Of a stretch of 64,000 nucleotides of DNA, positions 7,213-15,137 are shown piece by piece. This DNA comes from JALYYC01 sp963795805 (GTDB lineage Bacteria > Chloroflexota > Dormibacteria > CF-121), in the NCBI GenBank assembly GCA_963795805.1, contig CAWCIV010000003.1, positions 124,001-188,000 of the forward strand, given 5' to 3'. The notes below the pieces were generated by a model, which worked only from the letters and a program-made list of their open reading frames with translations, ran no database searches and was not told the DNA's origin. Position 1 is the first letter of the stretch. Every line of letters begins with the position of its first letter. The position numbers and the translations under genes were made by a program.

Positions 7213-7734
7213 GTGGCCAATCGGCTGTCCACCCCAGAAATTGCGGTCTGGCGCACGTTCCTAACCGCCCAGGCCAGAGCCGTCGCTCGGATCGAATCCG
7301 ACCTCCAGCAGCGCGGCCTCATCCCGCTGGAGTGGTATGACCTATTGGTGGCAGTCCAATTGGCGCCCGCCCACCGGCTGCGGATGATGGATGTGGCCGA
7401 GAGGCTGCTTTTGACACGCAGCAACTCGACACGTTTGGTCGACCGGCTCGAGTCGGCGGGCTTGATCGAGCGCAAACGGCTGGACGGCGATCGTAGAGGA
7501 ATGACCGCCGTGCTTACGCCGGCCGGTCGCGACGCGATCCGGCGGGCATGGCCCGTCTACGCCCAGGGCATCACGCGCTACTTTATTTCGCACCTGTCGA
7601 CTGTGGAACGTCGCATCGTGGCGGCCGCGCTCGTCAAAGTGGCCGAGCAACCCGGGCCAGTGCGACCCCCCTCCCGTCGACGCAAACCGAAGTCTGACGG
7701 CCGACTATTTGCCGGCTCTGCGGGCCAAGAATGA
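7213..7734 (+). CDS. MarR-family transcriptional regulator
   Basis: This regulator of about 173 residues has a winged helix at about residues 40-110. It shows the sequence LRMMDVAERLLLTRSNSTRLVDRLESAGLIERKRLDGDRRGMTAVLTPAG, interpretable as helix-turn-helix, Asp-Arg-Arg wing and return strand. The GTG start follows a TACGCT by seven bases with no ribosome site, another apparently leaderless start. Upstream in-frame starts would lie inside the operator and are less likely. It probably represses itself and the divergent YceI gene through two TTGCAA-type sites. The ligand is unknown. Confidence 0.85.
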   Translation: MANRLSTPEIAVWRTFLTAQARAVARIESDLQQRGLIPLEWYDLLVAVQLAPAHRLRMMDVAERLLLTRSNSTRLVDRLESAGLIERKRLDGDRRGMTAVLTPAGRDAIRRAWPVYAQGITRYFISHLSTVERRIVAAALVKVAEQPGPVRPPSRRRKPKSDGRLFAGSAGQE

Positions 7735-7780
7735 CGGCCAGGTAGATCCGTCCACCAGCTGGGATCCAGCTACGTTTGAA

Positions 7781-7800
7781 GTCTGGCGACCCCGAGCGGA
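7781..7800. repeat. attL-like copy of the tRNA-Asp 3' end
   Basis: This 20-bp sequence is identical, and in the same orientation, to the 3' end of the tRNA-Asp gene (CCA plus three flanking bases). Flanking bases differ on both sides. It lies 4.37 kb downstream of the tRNA 3' end, the usual position of the distal attachment site left when an element integrates into a tRNA gene. Confidence 0.65.
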
Positions 7801-7925
7801 CTCGGTGGCGCAAATACCACCACCTTTGGCCAAACGCTTGAGCGCGGAGAACTCGCCCACGGTCGACAATGGCGCCTTGCGCATTCTGGGCGAGAAACAG
7901 GCCATCGGCCTGCTCCTGCTGAGCC

Positions 7926-8726
7926 CTACGTGCCGTCGAGAAACGGAGTCACCGCGCGCGCCAGTTCCGGACTCATGTTGATGTCGTAATGGGTCAGGCC
8001 AGGAAGAATCGCGAGCCGATGCTGCGTCATTCCCGAGCGGTCCCAGTTTGCGTCTCGTTTTCCGCCGCCCAGCAGACCGAAGAACTCCACGGCGTGCGAT
8101 GGGGGCAAGCCGTCAGCATCGCCGATGACGATCATCACTGGCATGCGAAGCCGGGCCACGTCCGCCGACCAGTCGTAGTCCATCTTCATCGCCGTCGTGA
8201 GCTGGGTGACCAGCTTCGGCCAATCATCCGGGTTCGGGGCGACCTGAGAATAGGCCTGATACATCGGGCTCTGCTTGAGCGGTTCAGCCGTTTGCGGTCC
8301 CATCGCATCCATGCCCGCCGTCATCTCCGGATACCAGCCCCGGCGTTTGAAGACGGTCGAAACAAGCACCAGGCGGTCGACGACATCCGGATGCTGGATG
8401 CCGGTGCGCAGCGCAACGGCTCCTCCGAGCGAGAAACCCATGATCGCGGGTCGCTCAAGGCCAAGCTCATCGATCAGCGCCGCAATGTCGTCGGCCATCG
8501 TCTCGAACCGCATTGGTCGGTCGGTGGCCGGCGAGCGGCCGTGCGACTGCAGGTCGACGCCGATTACTTGATGGCTGGCAGCCAGCAGCTCGATATTGGG
8601 GCCGAACATCTCAACCGATCCAAAGCCGCCATGCAATAGAACCACCGGCTTTCCGGTTCCATGGATCTGGTATCCGAGCTCGACGCCGTTGACGCGCGCG
8701 GTGCGCGTCGCTCCTTTTGTAGCCAT
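7926..8726 (-). CDS. Alpha/beta-hydrolase
   Basis: This 266-residue enzyme has the full alpha/beta-hydrolase pattern. The oxyanion loop is LLHGGFGS, the nucleophile elbow is GFSLGG, the acid is in IGDADGLPP, and the catalytic His is in LPGLTHYD near the C-terminus. Members hydrolyse esters, lactones, epoxides or haloalkanes; the substrate is not predictable. It has no signal peptide. The ATG at 8726 is chosen because a TAGATT -10-like hexamer lies seven bases upstream, as at other leaderless genes here. It stands at the left end of the tRNA-flanked segment and has no partner in its operon. Confidence 0.88.
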   Translation of the reverse strand: MATKGATRTARVNGVELGYQIHGTGKPVVLLHGGFGSVEMFGPNIELLAASHQVIGVDLQSHGRSPATDRPMRFETMADDIAALIDELGLERPAIMGFSLGGAVALRTGIQHPDVVDRLVLVSTVFKRRGWYPEMTAGMDAMGPQTAEPLKQSPMYQAYSQVAPNPDDWPKLVTQLTTAMKMDYDWSADVARLRMPVMIVIGDADGLPPSHAVEFFGLLGGGKRDANWDRSGMTQHRLAILPGLTHYDINMSPELARAVTPFLDGT

Positions 8727-8892
8727 GGCGTTCAATCTAGTCGAACGCTAGCTGGCGACCTGGCCGGACAGGTTTCGAACTCAATTGAATGCCAACGCCG
8801 AACTTTGGCTCCGACGAGCCTTCCACGACGTCGAACAATAATCGAGGCGAAGCTGAAGCGATTCCAACAAGAATGCTGTTTACCATGGAGGA

Positions 8893-9354
8893 ATGCCGGT
8901 GTCCGTAGAGGTACAGACCGTTCGTCCCCGCAAGTTGGCCGCGGTGCGATGCGAGGTCCCACCGGGCGAGGTTGGCTCGGCGTGGGGGCCTGCCGTGGGC
9001 AAGGTCTGGGACTTTATTCGCAGCCAGCCGGGCCTATGGACCGACGGCCACAACATCTTCCTCTACCACCACTCGAAGCAGCCGGGAGCGCCACTACTCT
9101 GCGACTTCGGCGTCGAAGTCACGCGTACCTTTGAAACCGCGGGCGAGGTTTATGCGACCGAGACGCCAGGGGGCGAGGCTGCGGTAGTCGTGCATCGTGG
9201 GCCGTACGATCGCATGAACGAGGCGTACGACGCGATCGACAAGTGGATGGCGGCGAACCAAAGGGTGTCTGCTGGGCATTCCTGGGAGATCTACGGGGAT
9301 CCGACGCCGGATCCGGCCGACACTCAGACGACGATCGTGCACCTCCTCAAGTGA
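8893..9354 (+). CDS. GyrI-like / AraC effector-binding-domain protein
   Basis: This 153-residue stand-alone GyrI-like domain starts VSVEVQTVRPRKLAAVRCEVPPGEVGSAWG and ends SWEIYGDPTPDPADTQTTIVHLL. The conserved effector-pocket Glu is in SWEIYGDP. Such domains bind hydrophobic or cationic small molecules, or DNA gyrase, and usually sit behind an AraC or MerR DNA-binding domain; here there is none. GGAGG stands a few bases before the ATG. It is convergent with the HTH-GHKL gene at 12 bases. A role in sequestering or hydrolysing a drug-like ligand is possible but not shown. Confidence 0.8.
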   Translation: MPVSVEVQTVRPRKLAAVRCEVPPGEVGSAWGPAVGKVWDFIRSQPGLWTDGHNIFLYHHSKQPGAPLLCDFGVEVTRTFETAGEVYATETPGGEAAVVVHRGPYDRMNEAYDAIDKWMAANQRVSAGHSWEIYGDPTPDPADTQTTIVHLLK

Positions 9355-9366
9355 GCGCTTCGGCAT

Positions 9367-10380
9367 CTACGTCTGCGTCCGCTCATCGCGCATCGCCGTG
9401 GCACGACCGATCATCAATGCGACACCGTCATTCATCTTGCTGGGTACAAGGCGCACCTCTGGATGCTGCTTAGCCCAGACGCGAAACACCTCATCGGCGA
9501 AGCCTTGGCCCACTGATTCCACCTTATCGAAGTCAAGTTCTACTTCAGCGAAACGCTCAAGCCCGGCAAGGAGACGCTTTGCTTCTGACCGACTAACGAA
9601 TGACGATCCATGCTCAAACAGTTTGACCCTGACGTACGAGCGGCTGAACCCAAGCTCTTCGTTAGTGAAGGGCCTGAAGACATCCTCTAGCGCCCGCGTC
9701 GTGGCGGCATCGACCTCAAATATTGCGAGGGTCCCGGGTGCGTACCCGCTACTGCCGAGGGCGAAGTCGCCTCGACGGTTGTCCACGGTCCAGCGGAGCC
9801 GGTTTGCCTGAAGGTCTAAGTAGTCAGCAGCGCGAGATGTGAAGAACAGTCCCTCGCCGGTATGCCGGTCGGGTTGGGTAGTGACCTTACCCTTAGACAG
9901 CTCAGCGAGTGCAGATCGATGGTCCGGGAGAGCCCTGGCAATCCGTATGCGCTCAAATGCTCCAATACCGTCGTCTCCGATCTCCGCCCGCAGTTTGTCG
10001 GCTCGAGCCTCCCAGCGGATACTCACCTTGGTGCCGCCGGAATGGTCGATTGCGTTGTTGACCAGTTCAGTAAATGCGTAGCGGGCGATCCGTACCGCCT
10101 GCTCGGTGGCATGCCGCGGGGGCGCTTGGGTTTCCAAGCGGTCCCAAACCTTGTCCTCTTCAAGTCCGGCCAGTGGAAGCTCGAGCTCGACTCGCAAATC
10201 GCGGCGTCGTCGGAAAGCCGCTCGAGCCTCGGCTAAGTCGAACAAACGATGTCCGCCTTGCGTCACCTTGTGCGGGATCACTCCGGCATCGGCGAGCTTG
10301 CGGACATAGGTGGGGGAAACACCGAGGTCGCGGGCGACCTCGCTAATACGCACAGTTCGGAGTGGAGAATCTTCGGTCAA
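9367..10380 (-). CDS. HTH - GHKL ATPase - STAS-like (DUF4325) fusion regulator
   Basis: The 337-residue protein has three parts. Residues ~8-60 are a MerR/excisionase-type helix-turn-helix (ISEVARDLGVSPTYVRKLADAGVIP, wing KVTQGGHRLFD). Residues ~85-215 are a GHKL ATPase like anti-sigma-factor kinases: N-box FTELVNNAIDHSGG, G1 DDGIGAF, G2 HTGEGLFFTSR. Residues ~255-325 match the DUF4325 STAS-like pattern, with LDFDKVESVGQGFADEVF. In anti-sigma networks the kinase and STAS protein are separate; here they are joined to a DNA-binding domain. It starts at TTG behind AGGAG. Repeated AGTGTAGATT elements upstream suggest autoregulation. It may be a self-contained phospho-switch, which is inference. 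Confidence 0.78.
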   Translation of the reverse strand: MTEDSPLRTVRISEVARDLGVSPTYVRKLADAGVIPHKVTQGGHRLFDLAEARAAFRRRRDLRVELELPLAGLEEDKVWDRLETQAPPRHATEQAVRIARYAFTELVNNAIDHSGGTKVSIRWEARADKLRAEIGDDGIGAFERIRIARALPDHRSALAELSKGKVTTQPDRHTGEGLFFTSRAADYLDLQANRLRWTVDNRRGDFALGSSGYAPGTLAIFEVDAATTRALEDVFRPFTNEELGFSRSYVRVKLFEHGSSFVSRSEAKRLLAGLERFAEVELDFDKVESVGQGFADEVFRVWAKQHPEVRLVPSKMNDGVALMIGRATAMRDERTQT

Positions 10381-10414
10381 ATCTACTCCTTCAAGGGCTC
10401 ACTCGAGCCAATTT

Positions 10415-10443
10415 AGTGTAGATTATACCCATAAATCTACACT
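10415..10443. promoter_or_regulatory. Inverted-repeat operator upstream of the HTH-GHKL gene
   Basis: AGTGTAGATT and AATCTACACT form a perfect 10-bp inverted repeat with a nine-base spacer, about 35 bp before the TTG start. It lies in an AT-rich stretch unlike its surroundings. It is the likely binding site of the MerR-like domain. Confidence 0.65.
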
Positions 10444-10495
10444 GATTGGTTGGAAACCCGGCATTTCCACCCGTAAAGTTACACTTTCCTCCTCT

Positions 10496-10506
10496 AAATC
10501 TACACA
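10496..10506. promoter_or_regulatory. Third copy of the TGTAGATTT half-site
   Basis: AAATCTACACA repeats the right arm of the upstream inverted repeat 61 bp further from the gene. A weaker relative, GTAAAGTTACACTTT, lies between them. The cluster suggests cooperative binding. Confidence 0.5.
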
Positions 10507-10557
10507 ATAGGCGCGCGGCTCTCTAGCTCTCCTTGGCCGCCGGCTAAAGAGATCCGC

Positions 10558-10987
10558 TCAACGTGTCCGAGCGAGCACTACCTGTTCACTCAAACGTATC
10601 GACGACAACCTCTGCCTCAAGCACCCGAACCCCCGCACCGACCTGTCTTCAGCGCGCTGATCAGGGTAGGCAATGTCTCCCTTAGACGACGGCGGGCGCG
10701 CGATTCTTTTACGCGGAGCAGGACCGCCCGCTGTGAGGAGCGGCGAAGCCTGCTGTAGACGTTCCATCGTGGGTGACCACGATCAGGTTTTCCGCCGCAG
10801 CATACGCGGCGGCTTCCGGATCGTCCAACTGCCCCAGGCGTTCCTGATAGGTGCGCCGCGTATGGAAGCCAGATCCTTCGAGAAGGTCGCCGACTTCGGC
10901 TCGCACATTGTGATCAACAAGAAACTTGAGCCGCGCCCGTGGGGCGGCCTTTCGTGCGCGACGCCTATTTCTTGCTTCCGGGGACAA
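10558..10987 (-). pseudogene. Frameshifted PIN-like toxin, DUF5615 family
   Basis: The first ~75 codons encode LKFLVDHNVRAEVGDLLEGSG and, later, AENLIVVTHDG: the acidic D-H-N and T-H-D sites of the DUF5615/Mut7-C PIN-like nuclease fold. After VTHD the frame changes to unrelated sequence and stops at 10709. A second frame, offset by one base and covering the 3' half to 10558, reads GDIAYPDQR and CLRQRLSSIRLSEQVVLAR, which looks like the family's C-terminus. A one-base indel around 10740-10760 explains both. The toxin is therefore probably dead. It follows a DUF433 antitoxin by about 20 bases. Confidence 0.6.
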
Positions 10988-11007
10988 TCTCCCAAGACCC
11001 GCTCAAG

Positions 11008-11451
11008 CTATGCCGTTCGTCGGGCGGCTCGCGCTCTCTCTTCAAAGGCTACTGCCGCGGCGATGTCCTTCCTGGTTAGGCCCGGATAGCCTTTTCGCAC
11101 TTCATCGGCGTCGAGTCCTTCCTTGACTTGGCGCCATATTGAGGCGGTTGGAATTCGAGTGCCCGCAATCACCGGCTTTCCCGACATGACTCCCCGGCGC
11201 CGCTCGATCCTCCCGGGAGTCCGGGCATCGAGCCGGTCGATTTGCCGGCCGAGATCCGCAAGAACCTCCCGAATCTGAACGGTTCCCTCAATAAGGCTCT
11301 GCTCAGGTCGACGCGCTTCCCTTGTCACACCAGCCTCACGGAAGCAGACGTTGCCTCGCTCAACCCAAAAGTGCACTTCGGCTAAGGGCAGCCTGTACGC
11401 GCCAGTGTGACTGGCAGCCCCAGGCCCAGGCCAGACTTCAGCGTGACCCAA
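11008..11451 (-). CDS. DUF433-family antitoxin
   Basis: This 147-residue protein has a C-terminal DUF433 domain: RRGVMSGKPVIAGTRIPTASIW, then KEGLDADEVRKGYPGLTRKDIAAAVAFEERA. That is the winged-helix-like antitoxin fold paired with DUF5615 toxins. The N-terminal extension, LPLAEVHFWVERGNVCFREAGV, is shared by longer members of the family. It overlaps the upstream zinc-ribbon gene by 14 bases at a TTG start, so coupled translation is likely. A VirB-type neutralising role towards the following toxin is expected, although that toxin is frameshifted. Confidence 0.75.
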   Translation of the reverse strand: MGHAEVWPGPGAASHTGAYRLPLAEVHFWVERGNVCFREAGVTREARRPEQSLIEGTVQIREVLADLGRQIDRLDARTPGRIERRRGVMSGKPVIAGTRIPTASIWRQVKEGLDADEVRKGYPGLTRKDIAAAVAFEERARAARRTA

Positions 11452-12088
11452 CCGCGATCAACGTAGCCGCTACAAAGGCAACTCCAGCCAGGATCACCCA
11501 GTTCAGCGGCGATCGGGCCACTCGATCTACAGCCTCTTTCTGGTCCGGCCAGACTATGGCGAGGTGCCGGATCCGGGTGACCGTGAGGAAGAGGGGGAAG
11601 ATGGTCAGCGCATAGATGAAGATAGCGTCCCGGAGTCGAAGTGGCTGGGGCTGCACGCTGAACATCCCGAAGATCAGGATGCAATTGAATCCGTGCAGCG
11701 CGACGACCAGTAACCACTGAGCCGGCAACGTACGAAAGACCTTCAGGATCAATACGGCTGCGAAGAAACAGAGCACGGCGGCTACATACTGCTCCACTGT
11801 GTTGGCAACGTTGAAGTAGAAGACCGCCGCCAGGATGAGATCCTCGATAAATGTGTAGGCAAGTCCCACGATGGCGCGCCCGCGCGCGCGCCTGCGCGTT
11901 GATCCGAAGGGCTCGTTGGTTGGGTCCGCCAAAACTTGGGGCTGAGCCGCGTCCGCTGGAGAGGTCGAGGCGGCCACTGGAGCCTGAAGCGGCAGCCGGC
12001 ACCGAGGGCAGACCGCTGTTCCGGCGCGATACCAGGTCCAGCACTTGGTGCAAGCCGCTTCCGCCCTGTCGTCGGGTAGGCTCGCCAT
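11438..12088 (-). CDS. Zinc-ribbon membrane protein of unknown function
   Basis: This protein of about 216 residues begins with a four-cysteine ribbon, CTKCWTWYRAGTAVCPRC. An Ala/Pro-rich linker and about four hydrophobic helices over the last 140 residues follow. No catalytic motif is seen. The start is uncertain: the ATG at 12088 lies directly behind GGGAG with no spacer, and an upstream GTG/ATG region is also open. The gene lies between tRNA-Asp and the DUF433 gene, with which it overlaps. A Yip1-like or other membrane scaffold role is possible, but I do not assign one. Confidence 0.65.
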   Translation of the reverse strand: MASLPDDRAEAACTKCWTWYRAGTAVCPRCRLPLQAPVAASTSPADAAQPQVLADPTNEPFGSTRRRARGRAIVGLAYTFIEDLILAAVFYFNVANTVEQYVAAVLCFFAAVLILKVFRTLPAQWLLVVALHGFNCILIFGMFSVQPQPLRLRDAIFIYALTIFPLFLTVTRIRHLAIVWPDQKEAVDRVARSPLNWVILAGVAFVAATLIAVGSR

Positions 12089-12150
12089 CTCCCAATAACG
12101 ACGGCCTCGGGGTGACCTTGCTCCACCACGTGCCCACATGCGGCGGATCT

Positions 12151-12170
12151 GTCTGGCGACCCCGAGCGGA
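12151..12170. repeat. attR-like repeat at the tRNA-Asp 3' end
   Basis: This is the second copy of the 20-bp sequence found at 7781. It covers the last 17 bases of tRNA-Asp including CCA, plus three bases beyond. The intact tRNA is retained, as expected when integration restores the gene. Confidence 0.65.
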
Positions 12171-12230
12171 TTCGAACCGCCGATCTCCTCCGTGACAGGG
12201 AGGCATGTTGGACCGCTACACCACGGGGCC
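12154..12230 (-). tRNA. tRNA-Asp (anticodon GTC)
   Basis: This 77-nt gene includes an encoded CCA. The acceptor stem pairs GGCCCCG with CGGGGTC (one G-U). The anticodon arm is CCTCC-CTGTCAC-GGAGG with anticodon GTC. The T arm contains GGTTCGAATCC, and the discriminator base is G, as required for tRNA-Asp. Its 3' end is duplicated 4.37 kb downstream, which marks it as an integration target. Confidence 0.95.
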
Positions 12231-12270
12231 GCGGAGTTTCCCAGTATATAAGGATGCGGCGAGGCGTCGC

Positions 12271-13089
12271 CTACGCCCGCGTGGCTTCCCTGCCGAGGAG
12301 GAACCCCTCGAGGACATCGGCAACGCCGCCCTCATTGACGGTCCGCGTAACCTGCCCAGCGATCGCCTTCACCTCCGGCGGCGCGTCGCCCATCGCGACA
12401 CCCAGCCCGGCCCAGGCGATCATCTCCTCGTCGTTCCTGTTGTCCCCGATGGCGCAGACATCAGCCTGGGCCACGCCCAGGCGCTCGGCGACAATCGCGA
12501 GGGCCCGGGCCTTTGAGACTTGCGGGTTGATCACTTCGACGAACCACGCGAGCGAGCGGGTGACGCGCGCGACCGACCCCATCCACTGGGCAAGCTCGGC
12601 CATCCGGCCTGGCACCCCGTCCTGATCCAGGTCGACCAGCACCATCTTGGTGGACTCCCGGCTGACCCACGACGACAGACGGCCGACGGTTTCGTAGGGG
12701 ACGCCGGCGATGCGCGCGTAGAGGTCCGCCTCGGGGCGGGCGCGCTCGGTGTAAACCTGTTCCTCGATGTACGCGTTGACGTGCCAGTCGCGCGGCTCGG
12801 TGAAGGCGAGCACGCGCTGCTGCATCCCGACCGAGAGCTCGCACCGAAAGAGGATCTCGCCGGTGCCAATCTCCCGGACGACGGCGCCCTGGTAATTGAT
12901 GATCGGGCCGGTGAGGCCGAGCGTCTGAGCGTACGGCAGGGAGGAGCGGAACATCCGGCCGGTGGCGATCACCACGTGGATCCCGGCGGCGGTCGCCGCC
13001 TTGACCGCGGCGACGTCCCGGGGGTGAATCACCAACCTGTCGTTGACGAGGGTGCCATCGAGATCGACGGCCACCAGCCGGATCGGCAC
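12271..13089 (-). CDS. Cof-type HAD-IIB phosphatase
   Basis: This 272-residue enzyme has the HAD signature motifs: VDLDGTLV at residues 8-15 (nucleophile and acid Asp), IATGR (motif II), a Lys at VSKARAL (motif III) and GDNRNDEEMI (motif IV). A C2B cap lies between motifs II and III, placing it with Cof/YbiV-like sugar- or cofactor-phosphate phosphatases. The GTG start directly follows the stop codon of the 2-hydroxyacid dehydrogenase, so the two are co-translated. The substrate is unknown; a linked role in sugar-acid or phosphoglycolate metabolism is conceivable. Confidence 0.88.
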   Translation of the reverse strand: MPIRLVAVDLDGTLVNDRLVIHPRDVAAVKAATAAGIHVVIATGRMFRSSLPYAQTLGLTGPIINYQGAVVREIGTGEILFRCELSVGMQQRVLAFTEPRDWHVNAYIEEQVYTERARPEADLYARIAGVPYETVGRLSSWVSRESTKMVLVDLDQDGVPGRMAELAQWMGSVARVTRSLAWFVEVINPQVSKARALAIVAERLGVAQADVCAIGDNRNDEEMIAWAGLGVAMGDAPPEVKAIAGQVTRTVNEGGVADVLEGFLLGREATRA

Positions 13090-14073
13090 CTAGCGCTTCG
13101 CGGCCAGGGCGTCGGGATTGACGAGGTTGGGCGGCGGTTGACCCTCGACCGCGGCGATCAGGTTCCTGGCCGCGGTTTCCGCCATCGCGGCACGCGCGGT
13201 CACGGTGGCGCTTCCCAGGTGCGGCAACAGGACAGCATTCCAGCAATCCGTCAGTCCGGGTTCGACTCGCGGCTCGTTCTCGTAGACGTCGATCCCGGCG
13301 CCCTTGATCCAACCTTCCTTGAGCGCCCGGACCAGGGCCTTCTCATCGACGATCGGACCGCGCGCCGCGTTGATCAGGTAATGGTCTTTTCCCATCAACT
13401 TCAACTCACGCTCGCCGATCATATGGCGGGTCTCGGCATTGAGGTCGGCATGGATGGTGACGTAGTCGGCCTTGCGCAGCAGCTCGTCGAGCGGGACGTA
13501 CTGCGCCCGTAGCTCACCCTCGACCTCTGGCTTGGCTCGGCGGGCGTCACTGTACAGGATCGACATCCCGAACCCGAGCCCGCGGCGGGCGACCGCCTGC
13601 CCGATGCGGCCGAAACCGATCACCCCGAGCACCCGGGAGTAGACGTCCGTCCCGAGCAACAGGTCCGCCTTCCAGCCCTTGTACTTGCCATCCCGGAGGA
13701 AGCGATCCGACTCGACTACGCGCCGAGCAACCCCAAGGAGCAGCGCCCAGGCGAGATCGGCCGTCGCCTCGGTCAGCACACCAGGCGTGTTCGTGACCAT
13801 CACACCCCGGCGCGTTGCCGCGGCCACGTCCACGTTGTTGTATCCGACCGCATAGTTGGCCACGACCCGAAGGTGCGGCGCCGAGGCCATGATCCGATCC
13901 GTGATCGGCACGCCGACCATCCCGACGATACCGACCGGGTCCGCTTTCTGGATCTGCTCGGCGAGCTTCTCCTCGGGCATTCCCTCGGCCTCGACCATGG
14001 TGACCTGGAACCGCTCCCGGAGGAGGTCGATGCCCGGCGAGGGCAGTGGGAGTGTGACGAAGACATTGCTCAT
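13090..14073 (-). CDS. D-2-hydroxyacid dehydrogenase (glyoxylate/hydroxypyruvate reductase-like)
   Basis: This 327-residue NAD(P)-dependent enzyme has its Rossmann dinucleotide motif at GVIGFGRIGQAVA. The catalytic Arg is in NAARGPIVDEKAL, the Glu is in GAGIDVYENEP, and the His is in LLPHLGSAT. All three catalytic positions are intact. The pattern fits GyaR-like glyoxylate or hydroxypyruvate reductases. The ATG overlaps the holB stop (ATGA), so this start is preferred over longer frames that run through holB. Glycerate kinase 43 kb away could use its product. Confidence 0.88.
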   Translation of the reverse strand: MSNVFVTLPLPSPGIDLLRERFQVTMVEAEGMPEEKLAEQIQKADPVGIVGMVGVPITDRIMASAPHLRVVANYAVGYNNVDVAAATRRGVMVTNTPGVLTEATADLAWALLLGVARRVVESDRFLRDGKYKGWKADLLLGTDVYSRVLGVIGFGRIGQAVARRGLGFGMSILYSDARRAKPEVEGELRAQYVPLDELLRKADYVTIHADLNAETRHMIGERELKLMGKDHYLINAARGPIVDEKALVRALKEGWIKGAGIDVYENEPRVEPGLTDCWNAVLLPHLGSATVTARAAMAETAARNLIAAVEGQPPPNLVNPDALAAKR

Positions 14074-15113
14074 GCGGGTCGCCGCACCCGCAGGTCGAGC
14101 AACATGACTTCCATGGCCAGTCGGGGGTTGACGTTCTGATCGATCAGGAGTTGGGTGCGCTGGGCGCCCGCCAGCGAGGCACGCAGGTGCCCGGGGGGAA
14201 CCCGGCCGGTCCAGGTTTCCAGCAGCGCGCCGCGCGCCGGCGGCATCGACCCACCGATCCCGGCCGAAAAGAGCATGGCATCCCGCAGAAATCCGGTAAA
14301 GGCGCGCAACGCCTCCGATGCCTTGAGACGCATCTCGGCCTGGGGGCCCTGGCCAAACCGCGCCGCGTAACTCAGCACCCCATCGGCGTCCTCGAAGGCG
14401 AGGCCGGCGAGCTCTTCCGCCCAGCGATCCATCCCCGCGACCCAGGTCGCGTCCCCGTGTGCCTGGAGCGCCCATCCCGGCCGGCCGTGCGCCAATCCGG
14501 CCAGCACCTGGGCCTTTCCTTCTTCGCAGCCGCGACTTTGAAGGAAGCTCGCAAGCGCCGACCGCCCCACTGGCGAGAGCGCGATCACCTGGCAGCGCGA
14601 CAGACAGGTGGGGAGCAAATGATCCGGATAGGCGGTGGTGAGGATCAGCACGGTATTGGGTGGCGGCTCTTCGAGCGTCTTCAGGAGACAGTTCTGCGCC
14701 GCTTCGGTCATCCGCTCGGCATTGGCCAGCAGGGCGACACGCATCGGCGCGATGAATGGCTTCAGGCTCAAAAACTGCTGGAGCGACTGCTCGTGCGCCT
14801 GGGCACCCTTCTCCGGGTGAAAGCGGATCTCGTCGATGCTGATCGCCTCGGCGCGATCGTCGGACCAGTAGTCAGGATGAACCTCCAGTCGCGGCGGTTG
14901 ACCAGGCCCGAGCAGGAGCTCTTCCGCTACGGCCGTTGCCAGCGCAGTCTTGCCGATGCCTGCATCCCCGGTCAGGCAGTAGGCGTGAGCGAGGCGTCCG
15001 GCGGCGCGCTGGGCCTGCAGGATACCGGACGCTCGTTCGTGGCCCGCGATCCGGGGCAGACCCACGACTGTTTCCACCTTCGCTGCTCCGCGACGTGTCC
15101 TGGTGGCGGCCAT
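14070..15113 (-). CDS. holB: DNA polymerase III delta-prime subunit
   Basis: This 347-residue clamp-loader subunit has Walker A GDAGIGKT near residue 49 and an SRC motif in LPTCLSRCQVIAL. Sensor-type EPPPNTVLIL and an alpha-helical C-terminal collar follow. The region between Walker A and the SRC motif lacks the four-Cys zinc module found in many delta-prime and gamma subunits. It loads the beta clamp at the replication fork. It heads an operon with the dehydrogenase and HAD genes, an unusual set of partners. The usual neighbour tmk is instead beside darA at 39 kb. Confidence 0.85.
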   Translation of the reverse strand: MAATRTRRGAAKVETVVGLPRIAGHERASGILQAQRAAGRLAHAYCLTGDAGIGKTALATAVAEELLLGPGQPPRLEVHPDYWSDDRAEAISIDEIRFHPEKGAQAHEQSLQQFLSLKPFIAPMRVALLANAERMTEAAQNCLLKTLEEPPPNTVLILTTAYPDHLLPTCLSRCQVIALSPVGRSALASFLQSRGCEEGKAQVLAGLAHGRPGWALQAHGDATWVAGMDRWAEELAGLAFEDADGVLSYAARFGQGPQAEMRLKASEALRAFTGFLRDAMLFSAGIGGSMPPARGALLETWTGRVPPGHLRASLAGAQRTQLLIDQNVNPRLAMEVMLLDLRVRRPA

Positions 15114-15137
15114 CGATTCACCTTAACAAGTCTTTCC

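Noticed and set aside
7801..12150. Integrase or transposase within the tRNA-flanked segment
   Set aside because: All frames were read; none shows a recombinase catalytic motif. The island claim rests on the repeat only.
13090..14475. 461-residue version of the 2-hydroxyacid dehydrogenase
   Set aside because: The first ~134 codons run through holB on the same strand; the ATG at 14073 with ATGA overlap fits the family.
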